From the NCBI GenBank assembly GCA_002470515.1, contig DKML01000010.1, positions 140,266 to 204,265 on the forward strand: a DNA stretch of 64,000 nt, in the 5' to 3' direction. The stretch comes from Proteobacteria bacterium UBA7415. Lineage in GTDB: Bacteria > Pseudomonadota > Gammaproteobacteria > Arenicellales > Arenicellaceae. The position numbers and the translations under genes were made by a program. The notes under the pieces were generated by a model. That model ran no database searches. It was not told where the DNA came from and worked only from the letters and a program-made list of their open reading frames with translations. Shown in pieces: positions 38,343-48,689 of the stretch; within the stretch, counting starts at the first letter, position 1; each line of letters starts with the position of its first letter.

Positions 38343-40049
38343 ATGTCCTCCGCCGTTAAAGCTCGCCCAAACATCTCTCGCTTGCTTGAGGTTCGTAGCG
38401 TATTTAAACGCTATGCCTTACTTTCTCTGCTGGATGATGTTGAGCTACCACGGCGAATTCGTTTCGCAGCAACATTGATGCTTGGTAAGGGCGGTAAAGC
38501 GGATGAGCCGCGCGGCCCACGTTTACGAAAAGCCTTAGAAGAGCTAGGCCCCGTGTTTGTAAAGCTAGGCCAAGCTTTGTCTACGCGTCCAGACTTGATC
38601 CCAGAGGATGTGGCGGTTGAGCTGGCTAAACTTCAGGACGAGGTGCCGCCTTTTGAGCCTGATCAAGCTATGGCGATAATTCGTCAGGCGTACGGTACTG
38701 AGCTCGATTCAATATTTGCATCAATTGACACAGAGCCATTGGCCTCGGCGTCGGTTGCTCAGGTTCACGCGGCGACTCTGCAGCCTGGCTTAGCCATCGC
38801 GGGACAATCGCGTTCTGGTTCTGAGCCGCAAACTCACGACAATGTTGTGATTAAGATTTTGCGACCGGGTATCGAAAAAATTGTTCGCAGCGATCTGCAG
38901 GTTATGCACTTTTTTGCGGGCTTACTTCAAAAATATTGGTCACGTGGTCGCCAGTTTAGGCCTAAAGAAGTGGTGCAAGAATACGAAAACACAATTCTTG
39001 GTGAGTTGGATTTACGTGTTGAAGCGGCCAATGGCGCGCGAATGGGCGCCAACTTTGAAGAGCAAGACATTATTTATGTACCGCGAATCTACTGGGACTA
39101 TACGCAGCGCAATGTACTCGTTATGGAGCGAATCTACGGTACGTCGATGCGCAATATCGACAAGGTACGCGCAGACGGAGTTGATCTAGAGCAACTGGCG
39201 GCGGATGGTGTCAGTGTGTTTTTTAAACAAGCCTTCGAAGACAACTTCTTTCATGCTGATATGCACTCAGGCAATATTTTTGTGTCTGAAGAGGGTAAGT
39301 GGATCGCCATTGACTTTGGCATCATGGGAACCTTAAGTGATGCAGATAAGCATTATTTAGCCGAGATTCTCCTTGGCTTTTTTAATCGTGATTACGCGCG
39401 CATAACGCGTGCACATTTTCGCTCCGGCTGGATTCCTGCTGATACAAGCGCGGCAGACTTCGAGTTGGCAGTACGGCTTGTTTGTGAGCCCATTTTTGCG
39501 AAGCCTTTGAGCGAGATTTCGTTTGGCAAGGTGTTAATGGAGCTTTTCCAGACAGTGCGTCGATTCGAGATGCCAGTGCAGCCACAGCTGGTTTTACTGT
39601 ACAAAACACTGCTCAATATCGAAGGCTTAGGCAGGCAGCTATACCCAGAATTGAATTTGTGGGATACCGCAAAACCCTTTTTAGAAAAATGGATGAAGCA
39701 ACAGCTTTCTCCTAAAGCGCTTATCGATAGCTTTGTTGAACAATGGCCGTATATTAGACAAGAGTTGATGATTGCGGCTGATCAATTCAGAGCTAAGCTA
39801 AACCATACTGACGATCTTAGTTCGACAGGTGTTCAGCAACGCACTCACAGTCATTCTAAGAAGCCTTGGCTCTGGTTGGGCGGAAGCGGTGTTGCTTTGT
39901 GGTTTGGGCAGTCATTTATTGCTCACCAAACGCTGCAAACAACAGGACTGAATATGCTTAGTACGCTTTTTACCTTATCTGTCTCGCCGCTTGAGCTGAT
40001 TGCTTACTCGGCAGTACTGCTAAGTCTTTGGGTGCTGAGTCGCGGTTAA
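38343..40049 (+). CDS. ubiB: Ubiquinone biosynthesis regulatory kinase-like protein UbiB
   Basis: UbiB is an atypical kinase-like ATPase needed for ubiquinone synthesis. The 568 residues have the KxGQ motif (KLGQ, 74-77), the text ALSTRPDLIPEDV, the kinase-like HADMHSGNIF and DFGIMG loops, and two membrane helices near the C-terminus. The start ATG at 38343 follows the ubiJ stop by 28 bases. Confidence 0.95.
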   Translation: MSSAVKARPNISRLLEVRSVFKRYALLSLLDDVELPRRIRFAATLMLGKGGKADEPRGPRLRKALEELGPVFVKLGQALSTRPDLIPEDVAVELAKLQDEVPPFEPDQAMAIIRQAYGTELDSIFASIDTEPLASASVAQVHAATLQPGLAIAGQSRSGSEPQTHDNVVIKILRPGIEKIVRSDLQVMHFFAGLLQKYWSRGRQFRPKEVVQEYENTILGELDLRVEAANGARMGANFEEQDIIYVPRIYWDYTQRNVLVMERIYGTSMRNIDKVRADGVDLEQLAADGVSVFFKQAFEDNFFHADMHSGNIFVSEEGKWIAIDFGIMGTLSDADKHYLAEILLGFFNRDYARITRAHFRSGWIPADTSAADFELAVRLVCEPIFAKPLSEISFGKVLMELFQTVRRFEMPVQPQLVLLYKTLLNIEGLGRQLYPELNLWDTAKPFLEKWMKQQLSPKALIDSFVEQWPYIRQELMIAADQFRAKLNHTDDLSSTGVQQRTHSHSKKPWLWLGGSGVALWFGQSFIAHQTLQTTGLNMLSTLFTLSVSPLELIAYSAVLLSLWVLSRG

Positions 40050-40206
40050 AGGCAGTGCAGACTCGTTTCAAAGTACAGATTTTACAAATTGTAACGCGCT
40101 CGCGGTTGCGTCACTACGAGCATAGAGTGCATGTTTACTCTAACTGGAAAGCCCATCATTGGCGGACCACTAATCAACTCAAAAATCTTTTTTGGTAGGA
40201 GATACA

Positions 40207-40650
40207 ATGGGATTATTTGATTTTGCAGCCGATATCGGCAAAAAAGTATTTGGAATTGGCGATGCAAACGCTGCTGAACAAATCAAAGAGAATATCGAAG
40301 CGAACAACCCTGGTGTTACAAACTTAACTGTTAGCCTTGACGACTAAGTGTGCTCTGTATCAGGCACTTGTGATTCAGTCGAAGCGAAAGAGAAGGTAGT
40401 TTTGATGGCTGGTAATATGAAAGGCGTTGGCTCGGTAAACGGCGAAGGCTTATCTGCACCAGAACCTGAAGTAGCTGTAGAAGTTGAGTACTACACTATT
40501 AAAAGTGGTGATACTTTGTGGGCAATTGCCTCTAAGTTCTTAGGTAACGGCTCTAAGTACACTGAAATTGTTGCAGCAAACCTTGAAGTAATCGAAGACG
40601 CAGATAAGATTTTTCCTGGTCAGAAGATTCGAATTCCAAAATCAGCGTAG
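40207..40650 (+). pseudogene. kbp: Kbp-like BON/LysM protein with an in-frame TAA
   Basis: A GGAG ribosome site precedes ATG at 40207. The frame starts MGLFDFAADIGKKVFG, continues through a BON-like domain (EQIKENIEANNPGVTN) and after residue 46 meets TAA (40345-40347), directly followed by GTG. The same frame then continues through SVEAKEKVVLMAGNMKGVG to a LysM domain (YYTIKSGDTLWAIASKFLGN) and PGQKIRIPKSA. E. coli Kbp (YgaU), a cytoplasmic K+-binding BON/LysM protein of about 149 residues, has this exact layout, and the total here is 147 sense codons. A downstream restart at GTG 40348 would make a 100-residue partial protein. Confidence 0.8.
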
Positions 40651-40675
40651 TTTACGCGTTTAAGGATTTCACAAA

Positions 40676-40706
40676 AACAGCAGCGATTTAGCGGCTGTTT
40701 TTTTTC
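40676..40706 (+). terminator. Rho-independent terminator after the Kbp-like gene
   Basis: The stem AACAGC (40676-40681) with GCTGTT (40694-40699) closes a loop and is followed by a run of T. Confidence 0.8.
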
Positions 40707-40840
40707 GCCTGTAGTTCCCCAACAGCTTACAGTTCCTCAATTGATTCACATAGAAAAGTCAACTTGTGAACACCCTTGCACATACATCGAAGCTGCTTTC
40801 ACGGGCTACCGACTAAAATAAAGGTTAAATAGTAGCCTCG

Positions 40841-41662
40841 ATGAGGCATGTGAGCTTTACCATGAAATTCCCAAGCCTGTTAAAACAATCTCTTATCTTA
40901 CACTTTACCTGCCTTTTATTTGTGGCGAGTCAACCAGCTGTTATGGCACAAGACGCCGAGCGTTTAGTCGGCAAGGTTTATGACGCCAATACGGGTGCCC
41001 GAGTGTATACAGAGGAGCACTCAATTATTCGATCAGAAAGCCAATCGCAAATACAAACGCGGTACATAGATATTGAGTCAAATATTATTGGAGAGCGAGT
41101 GGTAAATTTTCAGAATGGGCTCGTTGTCAGCTACGAACTTGAGCAACCTCAGTTAGGCATTAAAGAGCGTATTGAGCGAACAGCTAAGGGGTTGATTATC
41201 GAAGTTGTAAACGAAGATGACCGCCGCAACAAGCAAGTTACGTACAAAAACCCAGAAAGCATCGTGATTGATGCAGGCTTTGATGACTTTATCGTACGAA
41301 AATGGGACGACTTAATGGCAGGAAAGTCACTAAAGTTTCCGTTCGCTAGCACTGGCCAGTTAGACGTCGTCTATTTACAGCTCAAGCGCGTAGATGCTGA
41401 TAGTCGAGTGTTGAGTCAGGCGGGTAAAGCTCGTTTTGAAATGAACGTGTCCAATCCATTCTTAAGACTATTGTTAGATCCGGTCACAATCGAGTATTAC
41501 GTACAGTCTCAAGTGCTGGCGTCTTATCGCGGTATCTCGAATATCAAAAACGAGAATGAAGAAAACTACGACGTATTTATCGAATTTGAGCATGACCGCA
41601 GTAATATGCAGCTCGCGTCTCGGGGTCGTCAGCCACTCGAAAGCAAAAACAGTCTCCCTTGA
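40841..41662 (+). CDS. Secreted protein of unknown function
   Basis: The 273-residue protein has a signal peptide with a hydrophobic core (LILHFTCLLFVASQPAVMA) and a likely cut before QDAERL. The mature part is a mix of strand and turn with no family I recognise. An internal ATG at 40862 would give a cleaner signal peptide. It stands alone between the Kbp-like gene and iscR. Confidence 0.7.
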   Translation: MRHVSFTMKFPSLLKQSLILHFTCLLFVASQPAVMAQDAERLVGKVYDANTGARVYTEEHSIIRSESQSQIQTRYIDIESNIIGERVVNFQNGLVVSYELEQPQLGIKERIERTAKGLIIEVVNEDDRRNKQVTYKNPESIVIDAGFDDFIVRKWDDLMAGKSLKFPFASTGQLDVVYLQLKRVDADSRVLSQAGKARFEMNVSNPFLRLLLDPVTIEYYVQSQVLASYRGISNIKNENEENYDVFIEFEHDRSNMQLASRGRQPLESKNSLP

Positions 41663-41805
41663 ACTTAAGCGTTACTGATAAACCCTCATGTAGGAAAATT
41701 CGCGGGGCAAGCTAAGTCTGGCAAGACGATAGAGTAGCGTTTTAACTCCCTTATACCTTGCCTTGGGGGGTTCGATGTAACTCACCTAAACCTTTAAAGT
41801 AACCC

Positions 41806-41858
41806 TTGAAACAGGGCGCTTGTCTCCCTATAATTCGAATCCCGACTAATTTAGTCGG
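41806..41858 (+). promoter_or_regulatory. iscR-suf promoter with type 1 IscR operator
   Basis: TTGAAA at 41806-41811 and TATAAT at 41829-41834 are separated by 17 bases, a near-perfect sigma-70 promoter. The palindrome CCGACTAATTTAGTCGG (41842-41858) matches the type 1 IscR site core GACT-WWWW-AGTC and covers the expected transcription start. The iscR ATG is at 41926. This fits autorepression by [2Fe-2S]-IscR. Confidence 0.85.
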
Positions 41859-41925
41859 ATTTATTCACTGGGTTATCACCAAAGCCAATTTATTGTCGAA
41901 TTGGGACGATTAACTGCACACTGAT

Positions 41926-42393
41926 ATGAAGCTGACTACCAAAGGTCGTTACGCGGTTACCGCAATGCTCGATTTGGCACTACACGCCAAAGTTAAGCAC
42001 GTGCGTCTAGCGGAAATTGCTGAGCGCCAAGATTTGTCGATGGCGTACCTAGAACAGCTGTTCAGAAGCCTTAAACAAGCTAAGTTGGTGGACTCGGTGC
42101 GTGGCGCAAAAGGTGGTTATCGCTTAGCGCGCAGTGATCAAGATATAACCCTCGCGCAGATTCTTTTAGCGGTGGGTGAGCAACTAAATTTGGCGTGCGG
42201 TGCGGGAGCAACCTGTAACGAGCAAGATCCTTGTTTAACCCACGGCATTTGGAATAATTTAAGCGCTGAGCTTATCGGGTTTTTCGACAGTAAAACTCTT
42301 AACAGCTTGGCTAAAAGCCGTGATGTACAAACATTGGCTACACGCCAAGACGTAACTCAGATCGGCAATATACCGGTAGAGATTTTTCGCTAA
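41926..42393 (+). CDS. iscR: Rrf2-family Fe-S regulator IscR
   Basis: IscR senses the Fe-S status and controls assembly genes. The 155 residues begin [18 protein letters not shown], the IscR opening. The cluster ligands are C91, C97, C103 and H106 (E. coli: C92, C98, C104, H107). A winged helix covers residues 1-70. It heads the suf operon here rather than isc, and its promoter carries a type 1 site. Confidence 0.95.
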   Translation: MKLTTKGRYAVTAMLDLALHAKVKHVRLAEIAERQDLSMAYLEQLFRSLKQAKLVDSVRGAKGGYRLARSDQDITLAQILLAVGEQLNLACGAGATCNEQDPCLTHGIWNNLSAELIGFFDSKTLNSLAKSRDVQTLATRQDVTQIGNIPVEIFR

Positions 42394-42406
42394 GCGGATA
42401 CAGACT

Positions 42407-43888
42407 ATGAACGAAGCATTATCACCTAGAACCCAAGCGCAAGACCCAGAGCTCAACAAAGAGCTTAAGCAGCTCGTCAAGCGCGAGTATAAAGAAGGGT
42501 TTATAACCGACATTGAGTCCGACACCTTTGCACCAGGTTTAGACGAAGACGTAATTCGTCGTCTTTCAGAGCGCAAAGGCGAACCACAATGGATGTTGGA
42601 TTTCAGACTCAAAGCATTTAAAAAATGGCTGAAGATGAAAAAGCCAACTTGGGCACACGTTGATCATCCTGAAATAGATTTTCAATCCATTTCATACTAT
42701 TCAGCGCCGAAAGAAATGCCTAAGTTAGACAGCTTGGATGATGTGGATCCAAAGCTATTGGAAACCTACGAAAGATTAGGCATTCCCCTTGATGAACAAA
42801 AAATGCTTGCGAATGTAGCAGTAGATGCCGTTTTTGACAGTGTTTCTGTAAGAACTACGTTTCGCGATACTTTGTCGAAAGCCGGTGTAATCTTTATGCC
42901 GATTTCAGAAGCCGTTCACGAGCATCCTGAGTTGATTAAAAAGTACCTCGCAAGCGTAGTGCCTGTGCAAGACAACTATTATGCAGCGCTAAATTGCGCA
43001 GCGTTTAGTGACGGCTCATTTGTCTACATCCCTAAGGGCGTACGTTGCCCCATGGAGCTTTCGACCTATTTTCGAATAAACGAAGTTAATACAGGTCAGT
43101 TTGAGCGCACCCTTATTATTGCTGAAGAAGGCGCATACGTTAGCTACTTAGAAGGCTGCACTGCACCCCAACGTGACGAAAACCAATTGCACGCAGCCGT
43201 TGTTGAACTGGTCGCGCACAAAGATGCCGAGATTAAGTATTCAACCGTACAAAACTGGTACCCAGGCGACGAAAACGGTAAAGGTGGCATCTATAACTTT
43301 GTGACCAAACGCGGTATTTGCAAAGGTGACAGTGCGAAAATTTCGTGGACCCAAGTTGAAACGGGTTCGGCGATCACGTGGAAGTATCCAAGTGTTGTAT
43401 TACAAGGCGATAACTCGGTTGGCGAATTCTATTCTGTCGCGCTGACACACAACAAGCAACAGGCTGACACTGGCACGAAGATGATCCACATGGGTAAGAA
43501 CACGTCTTCCACCATTATCTCCAAAGGGATATCAGCGGGTCACGGACAAAATACTTATCGTGGTTTAGTAAAGATTCTTAAAGGAGCTGACAACGCTCGC
43601 AATTTTTCACAGTGTGATTCGCTGCTTATGGGCGATCGTTGTGGAGCGCATACATTTCCATATATAGAAGTACAAAATCCAACAGCAAATCTAGAACACG
43701 AAGCAACCACTTCTAAGATTTCGGAAGATCAATTGTTCTATTTAATGCAGCGTGGACTTCCAGAAGAAGCCGCTGTGTCGATGATTGTTAATGGCTTCTG
43801 CAAAGAAGTGTTCCGCGAGCTACCGATGGAATTTGCCGTTGAAGCACAAAAATTATTAGATATATCTTTAGAGGGAGCGGTGGGTTAA
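42407..43888 (+). CDS. sufB: Fe-S cluster scaffold subunit SufB
   Basis: SufB is the scaffold of the SufBC2D complex. The 493 residues match the family. The text EWRLKAF-like [29 protein letters not shown] and [19 protein letters not shown] (a Cys-rich loop) are diagnostic. It starts 13 bases after iscR, so iscR and suf are one transcript. Confidence 0.96.
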   Translation: MNEALSPRTQAQDPELNKELKQLVKREYKEGFITDIESDTFAPGLDEDVIRRLSERKGEPQWMLDFRLKAFKKWLKMKKPTWAHVDHPEIDFQSISYYSAPKEMPKLDSLDDVDPKLLETYERLGIPLDEQKMLANVAVDAVFDSVSVRTTFRDTLSKAGVIFMPISEAVHEHPELIKKYLASVVPVQDNYYAALNCAAFSDGSFVYIPKGVRCPMELSTYFRINEVNTGQFERTLIIAEEGAYVSYLEGCTAPQRDENQLHAAVVELVAHKDAEIKYSTVQNWYPGDENGKGGIYNFVTKRGICKGDSAKISWTQVETGSAITWKYPSVVLQGDNSVGEFYSVALTHNKQQADTGTKMIHMGKNTSSTIISKGISAGHGQNTYRGLVKILKGADNARNFSQCDSLLMGDRCGAHTFPYIEVQNPTANLEHEATTSKISEDQLFYLMQRGLPEEAAVSMIVNGFCKEVFRELPMEFAVEAQKLLDISLEGAVG

Positions 43889-43902
43889 CCGCGCGATTTA
43901 CT

Positions 43903-44667
43903 ATGAGCATTTTAAAAGTTACTGATTTACACGCCAGCGTCTTTGGTACCCCCATTCTTAATGGCATTACTTTAGATATTAAAGCCGGTGAGGTTCACGC
44001 CATTATGGGTCCTAACGGATCAGGTAAGAGCACGCTATCGAATGTAGTTGCTGGGCGACCGGGTTACGAAATTACCAAGGGTACTATTGAATACCAAGGT
44101 AAAGACATTAGCGAACTAGAACCAGCTGAGCGTGCTGCGGAAGGCATCTTTTTGGCGTTTCAGTACCCCGTTGAAATCCCAGGTGTTAGTAATATGGCTA
44201 TGCTCAAGGCGGCCATAAATTCTATTCGCAAGTATCGTGGCGAAGACGAAATGGGCGCAGCCGAATTTCTCAAACTGATTAAGCAAAAGGCTGAATTGGT
44301 AGAGATGAAACAAGAATTTTTAAAGCGAGCGGTAAACGAAGGCTTTTCGGGCGGCGAGAAAAAGCGCAATGAAATTCTTCAAATGGCAATGCTTGAGCCT
44401 ACGTTGGCGCTCTTAGACGAGACTGATTCAGGATTGGATATCGATGCACTTAAAACGGTGTCGCACGGTGTTAACGCTATGCGTTCGCCAGATCGCGCCA
44501 TGTTGGTTGTTACGCACTACCAGCGCCTGTTGGATTACATCGTTCCCGACTATGTGCATGTATTGGCCGAAGGCCGCATTGTTAAGTCTGGAGACAAATC
44601 CTTGGCGTTAGAGCTTGAAGCCAAGGGATACGGTTGGATTCAAGACGAGCTAAAAGCAGCGAGCTAA
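43903..44667 (+). CDS. sufC: Fe-S cluster assembly ATPase SufC
   Basis: The 254-residue ABC-type ATPase has Walker A MGPNGSGKST (35-44), the signature FSGGEKKRNEI and Walker B ALLDETDSGLD. It powers the SufBCD complex in the cytoplasm and is not a transporter. It starts 14 bases after sufB; the next gene begins two bases after its stop. Confidence 0.96.
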   Translation: MSILKVTDLHASVFGTPILNGITLDIKAGEVHAIMGPNGSGKSTLSNVVAGRPGYEITKGTIEYQGKDISELEPAERAAEGIFLAFQYPVEIPGVSNMAMLKAAINSIRKYRGEDEMGAAEFLKLIKQKAELVEMKQEFLKRAVNEGFSGGEKKRNEILQMAMLEPTLALLDETDSGLDIDALKTVSHGVNAMRSPDRAMLVVTHYQRLLDYIVPDYVHVLAEGRIVKSGDKSLALELEAKGYGWIQDELKAAS

Positions 44668-44669
44668 GC

Positions 44670-45977
44670 ATGATTGCACTTGATAACAGTAGCGCGCTAG
44701 CACGGCACTTTGCGGAGCAAGCAACGACCGGCGCAGGCCTCGAGTGGTTGCAACAGCAGCGCAATGTCGCCTCGGCTCATTTTGCAAAGATCGGCTTGCC
44801 TGAAATAAAAGACGAAGAATGGCGATATACCAATCTGCGTCAGCTTAAAAGCACGCCTCTACAAACGATAAACCAAGAAGGACGCCCAAGCGTAGATCTA
44901 CCTGATAGTGATAACCAAAGATTGGTTTTTATTGACGGCGTATTCTCGGCTGCATTGTCATCGTTTAGTAAGATTACTGACTATGTGATGCCGATGTCCA
45001 AAGCGTTGGAGGAACAACCACAGGTTGTACAAGAGCACTTTGGCAAAATGTTGCCAGCGATTGACGAGCAGCATGGCTTTACGGCCTTAAATTCCGCGTT
45101 CTTTCATGACGGTTATGTTGTGCTATTGCCTAATAACACCGTCTTAGAAGAGCCTATCGAAATGCTCTTTGTCGCTGGCCAAAATGAGCAAGCGAGCATG
45201 AGTCATTCGCGCAATTTAATAGTGCTTGGTTCTAACAGCCAATGCACGATTGTGGAACGCTTTATTGCAAAACAAGGCAGCGTGTACTTGGCTAATGTGG
45301 TGACCGAGGTTGCCGCGGGTGACAACGCTCATCTTGATCATTACAAGATTCAACAAGAATCAGACGACGCGTTTCATGTGGGTGCTGTGTTTATGAATCA
45401 GGCAGCCAATTCGCAATTAGCAACGCACAACGTAACGCTTACGGGATTAGTAACGCGTAACGATATCGTCAGTAACTTGCAAGGCCAAGGTTCACATATC
45501 GAAATGAACGGTTTGGTTATTGGGCATGCCCGCCAGCACATAGACAGTGTAACGCAGGTTAATCACTTAGTGCCGAACACGACGAGTGATGAGTTTTATA
45601 AAACTATATTAGACGATTCGTCTCGTGCGGTTTTTCGCGGTCGTATTGTAGTTGCTCAAGATGCTCAACTGACCAACGCTGATCAAACCAATAATAACTT
45701 GTTGTTATCAGATACCGCCGAAGCAGACTCCAAACCCCAGTTAGAGATTTATGCGGATGACGTAAAGTGCTCGCATGGCGCGACGGTAGGCCAGTTAGAT
45801 GAAAAGTCGTTGTTCTACTTAAACTCACGAGGCATCAATAACGAGTCAGCTCGAGCGTTGTTGACGTTTGCCTTTGCTAATGAGGTTGTTGAGCGAGTAA
45901 AGGTCGACAGCATTCGTGAAGAACTCACTCAGTTAATTGCAGGCGAGTTGTTAGAGGGCTTAGCAGATCTCGTTTAA
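44670..45977 (+). CDS. sufD: Fe-S cluster assembly subunit SufD
   Basis: The product of 435 residues begins MIALDNSSALARHF. The text DEEWRYTNLRQLKSTPL and the C-terminal CSHGATVGQLDEKSLFYLNSRG are SufD signatures. A TTG at 44634 inside sufC would add 12 residues; the ATG at 44670 directly after the sufC stop is preferred. It pairs with SufB. Confidence 0.95.
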   Translation: MIALDNSSALARHFAEQATTGAGLEWLQQQRNVASAHFAKIGLPEIKDEEWRYTNLRQLKSTPLQTINQEGRPSVDLPDSDNQRLVFIDGVFSAALSSFSKITDYVMPMSKALEEQPQVVQEHFGKMLPAIDEQHGFTALNSAFFHDGYVVLLPNNTVLEEPIEMLFVAGQNEQASMSHSRNLIVLGSNSQCTIVERFIAKQGSVYLANVVTEVAAGDNAHLDHYKIQQESDDAFHVGAVFMNQAANSQLATHNVTLTGLVTRNDIVSNLQGQGSHIEMNGLVIGHARQHIDSVTQVNHLVPNTTSDEFYKTILDDSSRAVFRGRIVVAQDAQLTNADQTNNNLLLSDTAEADSKPQLEIYADDVKCSHGATVGQLDEKSLFYLNSRGINNESARALLTFAFANEVVERVKVDSIREELTQLIAGELLEGLADLV

Positions 45978-46005
45978 ATAGCGTTAAACGATAAATATTT
46001 TATAA

Positions 46006-47283
46006 ATGACTATGAACGCATCAGCAAGCATACAAGATCCAATATCAAGCGCTCTAAACAAAAAGAGTTTTGATGTTGAAGCGATACGCAAAGACTTCCC
46101 GGCTCTGCATCAGCAGGTCAGTGGACATCCACTGGTGTATTTGGATAATGGTGCAAGTACGCAAAAGCCTCAGCAAGTTATTGACGCGGTTAACAACTTT
46201 TACAAACACGACTATTCAAACGTACATCGCGGTATTCATACGTTAAGCCAACGAGCGACTGATCATTTTGAAGCGGCGCGCGAGACAGTTAAGCGCTTTA
46301 TAAACGCTAACTCTTTAGCCGAAGTAATCTTTACCAGTGGCACGACCAATGGCATTAATTTAGTTGCTCAAAGCTATGCTCGCTCGAATCTTAAGGCCGG
46401 TGATGAAGTGCTGGTTTCCGCTATTGAGCACCATTCAAATATTGTTCCGTGGCAAATATTAGCTGAGCAGATCGGTATTATTGTTAAGGTTATTCCAATT
46501 AATGAGCATGGTGAAATATTGATGGATGAGTACCGTGCTTTGCTCTCTGATAAAAGCAAAGTCGTTGCGGTAACTCAGCTATCTAATGCTCTAGGTACCA
46601 TCACGCCTATTAAGGAAATCATCGATGCCGCGCATGCTGCCGGTGCAGTTGTAATGGTTGATGGAGCGCAAGCCGTTGCGCATACGCCGGTTGATGTGCA
46701 AGCATTAGATTGTGACTTCTACGCGTTTTCTGGACACAAATTGTTTGGGCCAACAGGTATTGGCGTTTTATACGGTAAGCAGGTACTGCTAGAAGCTATG
46801 CCGCCGTATCAAGGTGGCGGAGACATGATTAAAGTCGTGTCGTTTTCGGGTACAGAATACAATGAACTGCCGTATAAGTTTGAAGCCGGTACCCCCAATA
46901 TTGCAGGCGTTATCGGCTTAGCGGCGGGCATAGACTATATCGAGAGGATTGGCCTAGACGCGATCGCAGAGTATGAACAAGACCTGCTCGACTACACCAC
47001 CGAGCAAATGTCAGCAATCGAAGGTTTAAGAATTATCGGAACAGCTCAGCATAAGGCGAGCATAGTTTCTTTTTTGATAGATGGTATTCATGCGTCTGAC
47101 TTGGGCACGTTGCTCGACCATCAGGGCGTTGCGGTAAGGGTAGGGCACCACTGTGCCATGCCGGTTATGGAATTTTTTGGTGTAAGCGCCACTACTCGAG
47201 CGAGTATGGCTTTTTATAATAATCGCGCTGATATCGACACCTTGGTTAAGGCCACGCGTAAAGCTGTCGAGATGTTGAGGTAG
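46006..47283 (+). CDS. sufS: Cysteine desulfurase SufS
   Basis: SufS takes sulfur from cysteine for cluster building. The 425 residues carry PLP-binding K245 (AFSGHKLFG) and the catalytic C383 (VGHHCAMP). The text YLDNGASTQKP is typical of class II desulfurases. It lies 28 bp after sufD. Its usual partner sufE is not in this window. Confidence 0.96.
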   Translation: MTMNASASIQDPISSALNKKSFDVEAIRKDFPALHQQVSGHPLVYLDNGASTQKPQQVIDAVNNFYKHDYSNVHRGIHTLSQRATDHFEAARETVKRFINANSLAEVIFTSGTTNGINLVAQSYARSNLKAGDEVLVSAIEHHSNIVPWQILAEQIGIIVKVIPINEHGEILMDEYRALLSDKSKVVAVTQLSNALGTITPIKEIIDAAHAAGAVVMVDGAQAVAHTPVDVQALDCDFYAFSGHKLFGPTGIGVLYGKQVLLEAMPPYQGGGDMIKVVSFSGTEYNELPYKFEAGTPNIAGVIGLAAGIDYIERIGLDAIAEYEQDLLDYTTEQMSAIEGLRIIGTAQHKASIVSFLIDGIHASDLGTLLDHQGVAVRVGHHCAMPVMEFFGVSATTRASMAFYNNRADIDTLVKATRKAVEMLR

Positions 47284-47286
47284 ACC

Positions 47287-47619
47287 ATGTCTAAGACGTT
47301 ACAACCCAAGCAACCCGACGAACTGCATCCAGATATTGTTGAGGCTCTAAAAACGGTGTATGACCCAGAAATACCGGTCAATATCTACGACCTTGGCTTG
47401 ATCTATGGCTTCACTGTAGATGACAACTACTTTGTGGATGTATCTATGACGCTAACAGCGCCGGGATGTCCAGTGGCCGAGACTTTTCCAGGGATTGTAG
47501 AGAACGCTGTTAAGAGCGTTATCGGTGTTTCAGACGCGCGAGTCGAACTTACATTTGACCCGCCATGGACAATGGCCAACATGTCTGACGAAGCGAAGTT
47601 AGACCTAGGGCTTATTTAG
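47287..47619 (+). CDS. sufT: SUF accessory protein SufT (DUF59/MIP18-like)
   Basis: The 110-residue protein has a DUF59 (MIP18) fold: VEALKTVYDPEIPVNIYDLGL followed by TLTAPGCPVAE and LTFDPPWT. SufT is linked to Fe-S maturation. It starts three bases after the sufS stop and ends the operon. The usual carrier gene sufA is not adjacent. Confidence 0.88.
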   Translation: MSKTLQPKQPDELHPDIVEALKTVYDPEIPVNIYDLGLIYGFTVDDNYFVDVSMTLTAPGCPVAETFPGIVENAVKSVIGVSDARVELTFDPPWTMANMSDEAKLDLGLI

Positions 47620-47809
47620 TACGACCTATCTAACTCAGATCAAAAAGCAGGTTAAAAAATAGCCTACCAGTGATCAATTAGTGCCACCCACAATTAGATG
47701 CTCAGTTAGCGTCTTTCTGCTACTCTCGTTTATGCACACGGCAATCTTTTGGGTTGCCGGCGATGCAAGCCATGAATTTTGGCATTGAATAATAATACGA
47801 GGAGCAGCA

Positions 47810-48481
47810 ATGAACCCACCAAATAACCAACACACGCCAACTCAGCAAGCAGTTTTCGACTATCGTGGCTTGCGTTTTGCCATGGGATGCGTGGCTCTTA
47901 GTTTAAGTTTTCTTGTGGTGTGGATCGCGAAAGTACCGCTTTCATCGATTAGTGTTTCTTATTACACAGGTGCTCGCGATGTGTTTGTTGGGTCTTTGTT
48001 TATGGTGGGCACGTTTCTCATTGCTTACAATGGACAGTACGTTCACGAAGCGATCTTAAGTAAGATTGCCGGTCTAGCCGCATTGGTGATAGCGCTAGAG
48101 CCAACCTCATGTTCGATAGCACAAGATCCAATAATCTGTTCGGGTGTGATTGGTTCAGGCCATCCAAAAATTCACGGTATTGCGGCTTTAATCCATTTTT
48201 CGATTTTGGCCTATTTTTGCTTAATACCTTTTCGACGCCAAGCCATAAAGAAGGGCTCAGTCGGCAAACGTCGATGGGTCATTTACACTCTTTGTGGATG
48301 GGCAATCATTTGGTCTCTTGTCGCTGTATTGCTAAGCGAGTTTGGTGTTCTGCACATTGAACGTTTAGTTTTTTATGCAGAGAGAGTTGCGCTATCAGCG
48401 TTCGGAATAGCTTGGATCGTGTCGGGTCACAAACTGCCTTTTCTAACTCATCCAGATGAACGCTGGTCACTATTTAAGTGA
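47810..48481 (+). CDS. Polytopic membrane protein of unknown function
   Basis: The 223-residue protein has six predicted membrane helices. The text SSISVSYYTGARDVFVGSLFMVGTFL resembles DUF998-type proteins, but I am not sure. The TSCSIAQDPIICSGV loop has two Cys that may form a disulfide. A GAGGAG ribosome site precedes ATG at 47810. It is separate from the suf operon. Confidence 0.65.
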   Translation: MNPPNNQHTPTQQAVFDYRGLRFAMGCVALSLSFLVVWIAKVPLSSISVSYYTGARDVFVGSLFMVGTFLIAYNGQYVHEAILSKIAGLAALVIALEPTSCSIAQDPIICSGVIGSGHPKIHGIAALIHFSILAYFCLIPFRRQAIKKGSVGKRRWVIYTLCGWAIIWSLVAVLLSEFGVLHIERLVFYAERVALSAFGIAWIVSGHKLPFLTHPDERWSLFK

Positions 48482-48689
48482 TCAAGCTAAAATTTGCGAT
48501 GTTGAAATGAAAAAGCTTTTGGACGTCAATTTTTGTTGAGTTATGTTCATTTTTATCACGGTTTTTGATTTAAAAATATTAGTTCTAACGCAAGTGTCTT
48601 GTGCGATAGTGAGATTGACGCTGAGCTCAAAATCTTGATAAGCACTCAGTAACGTAGGGTTATTCTTAACTTAGGTTTAAAGGAAGTAT

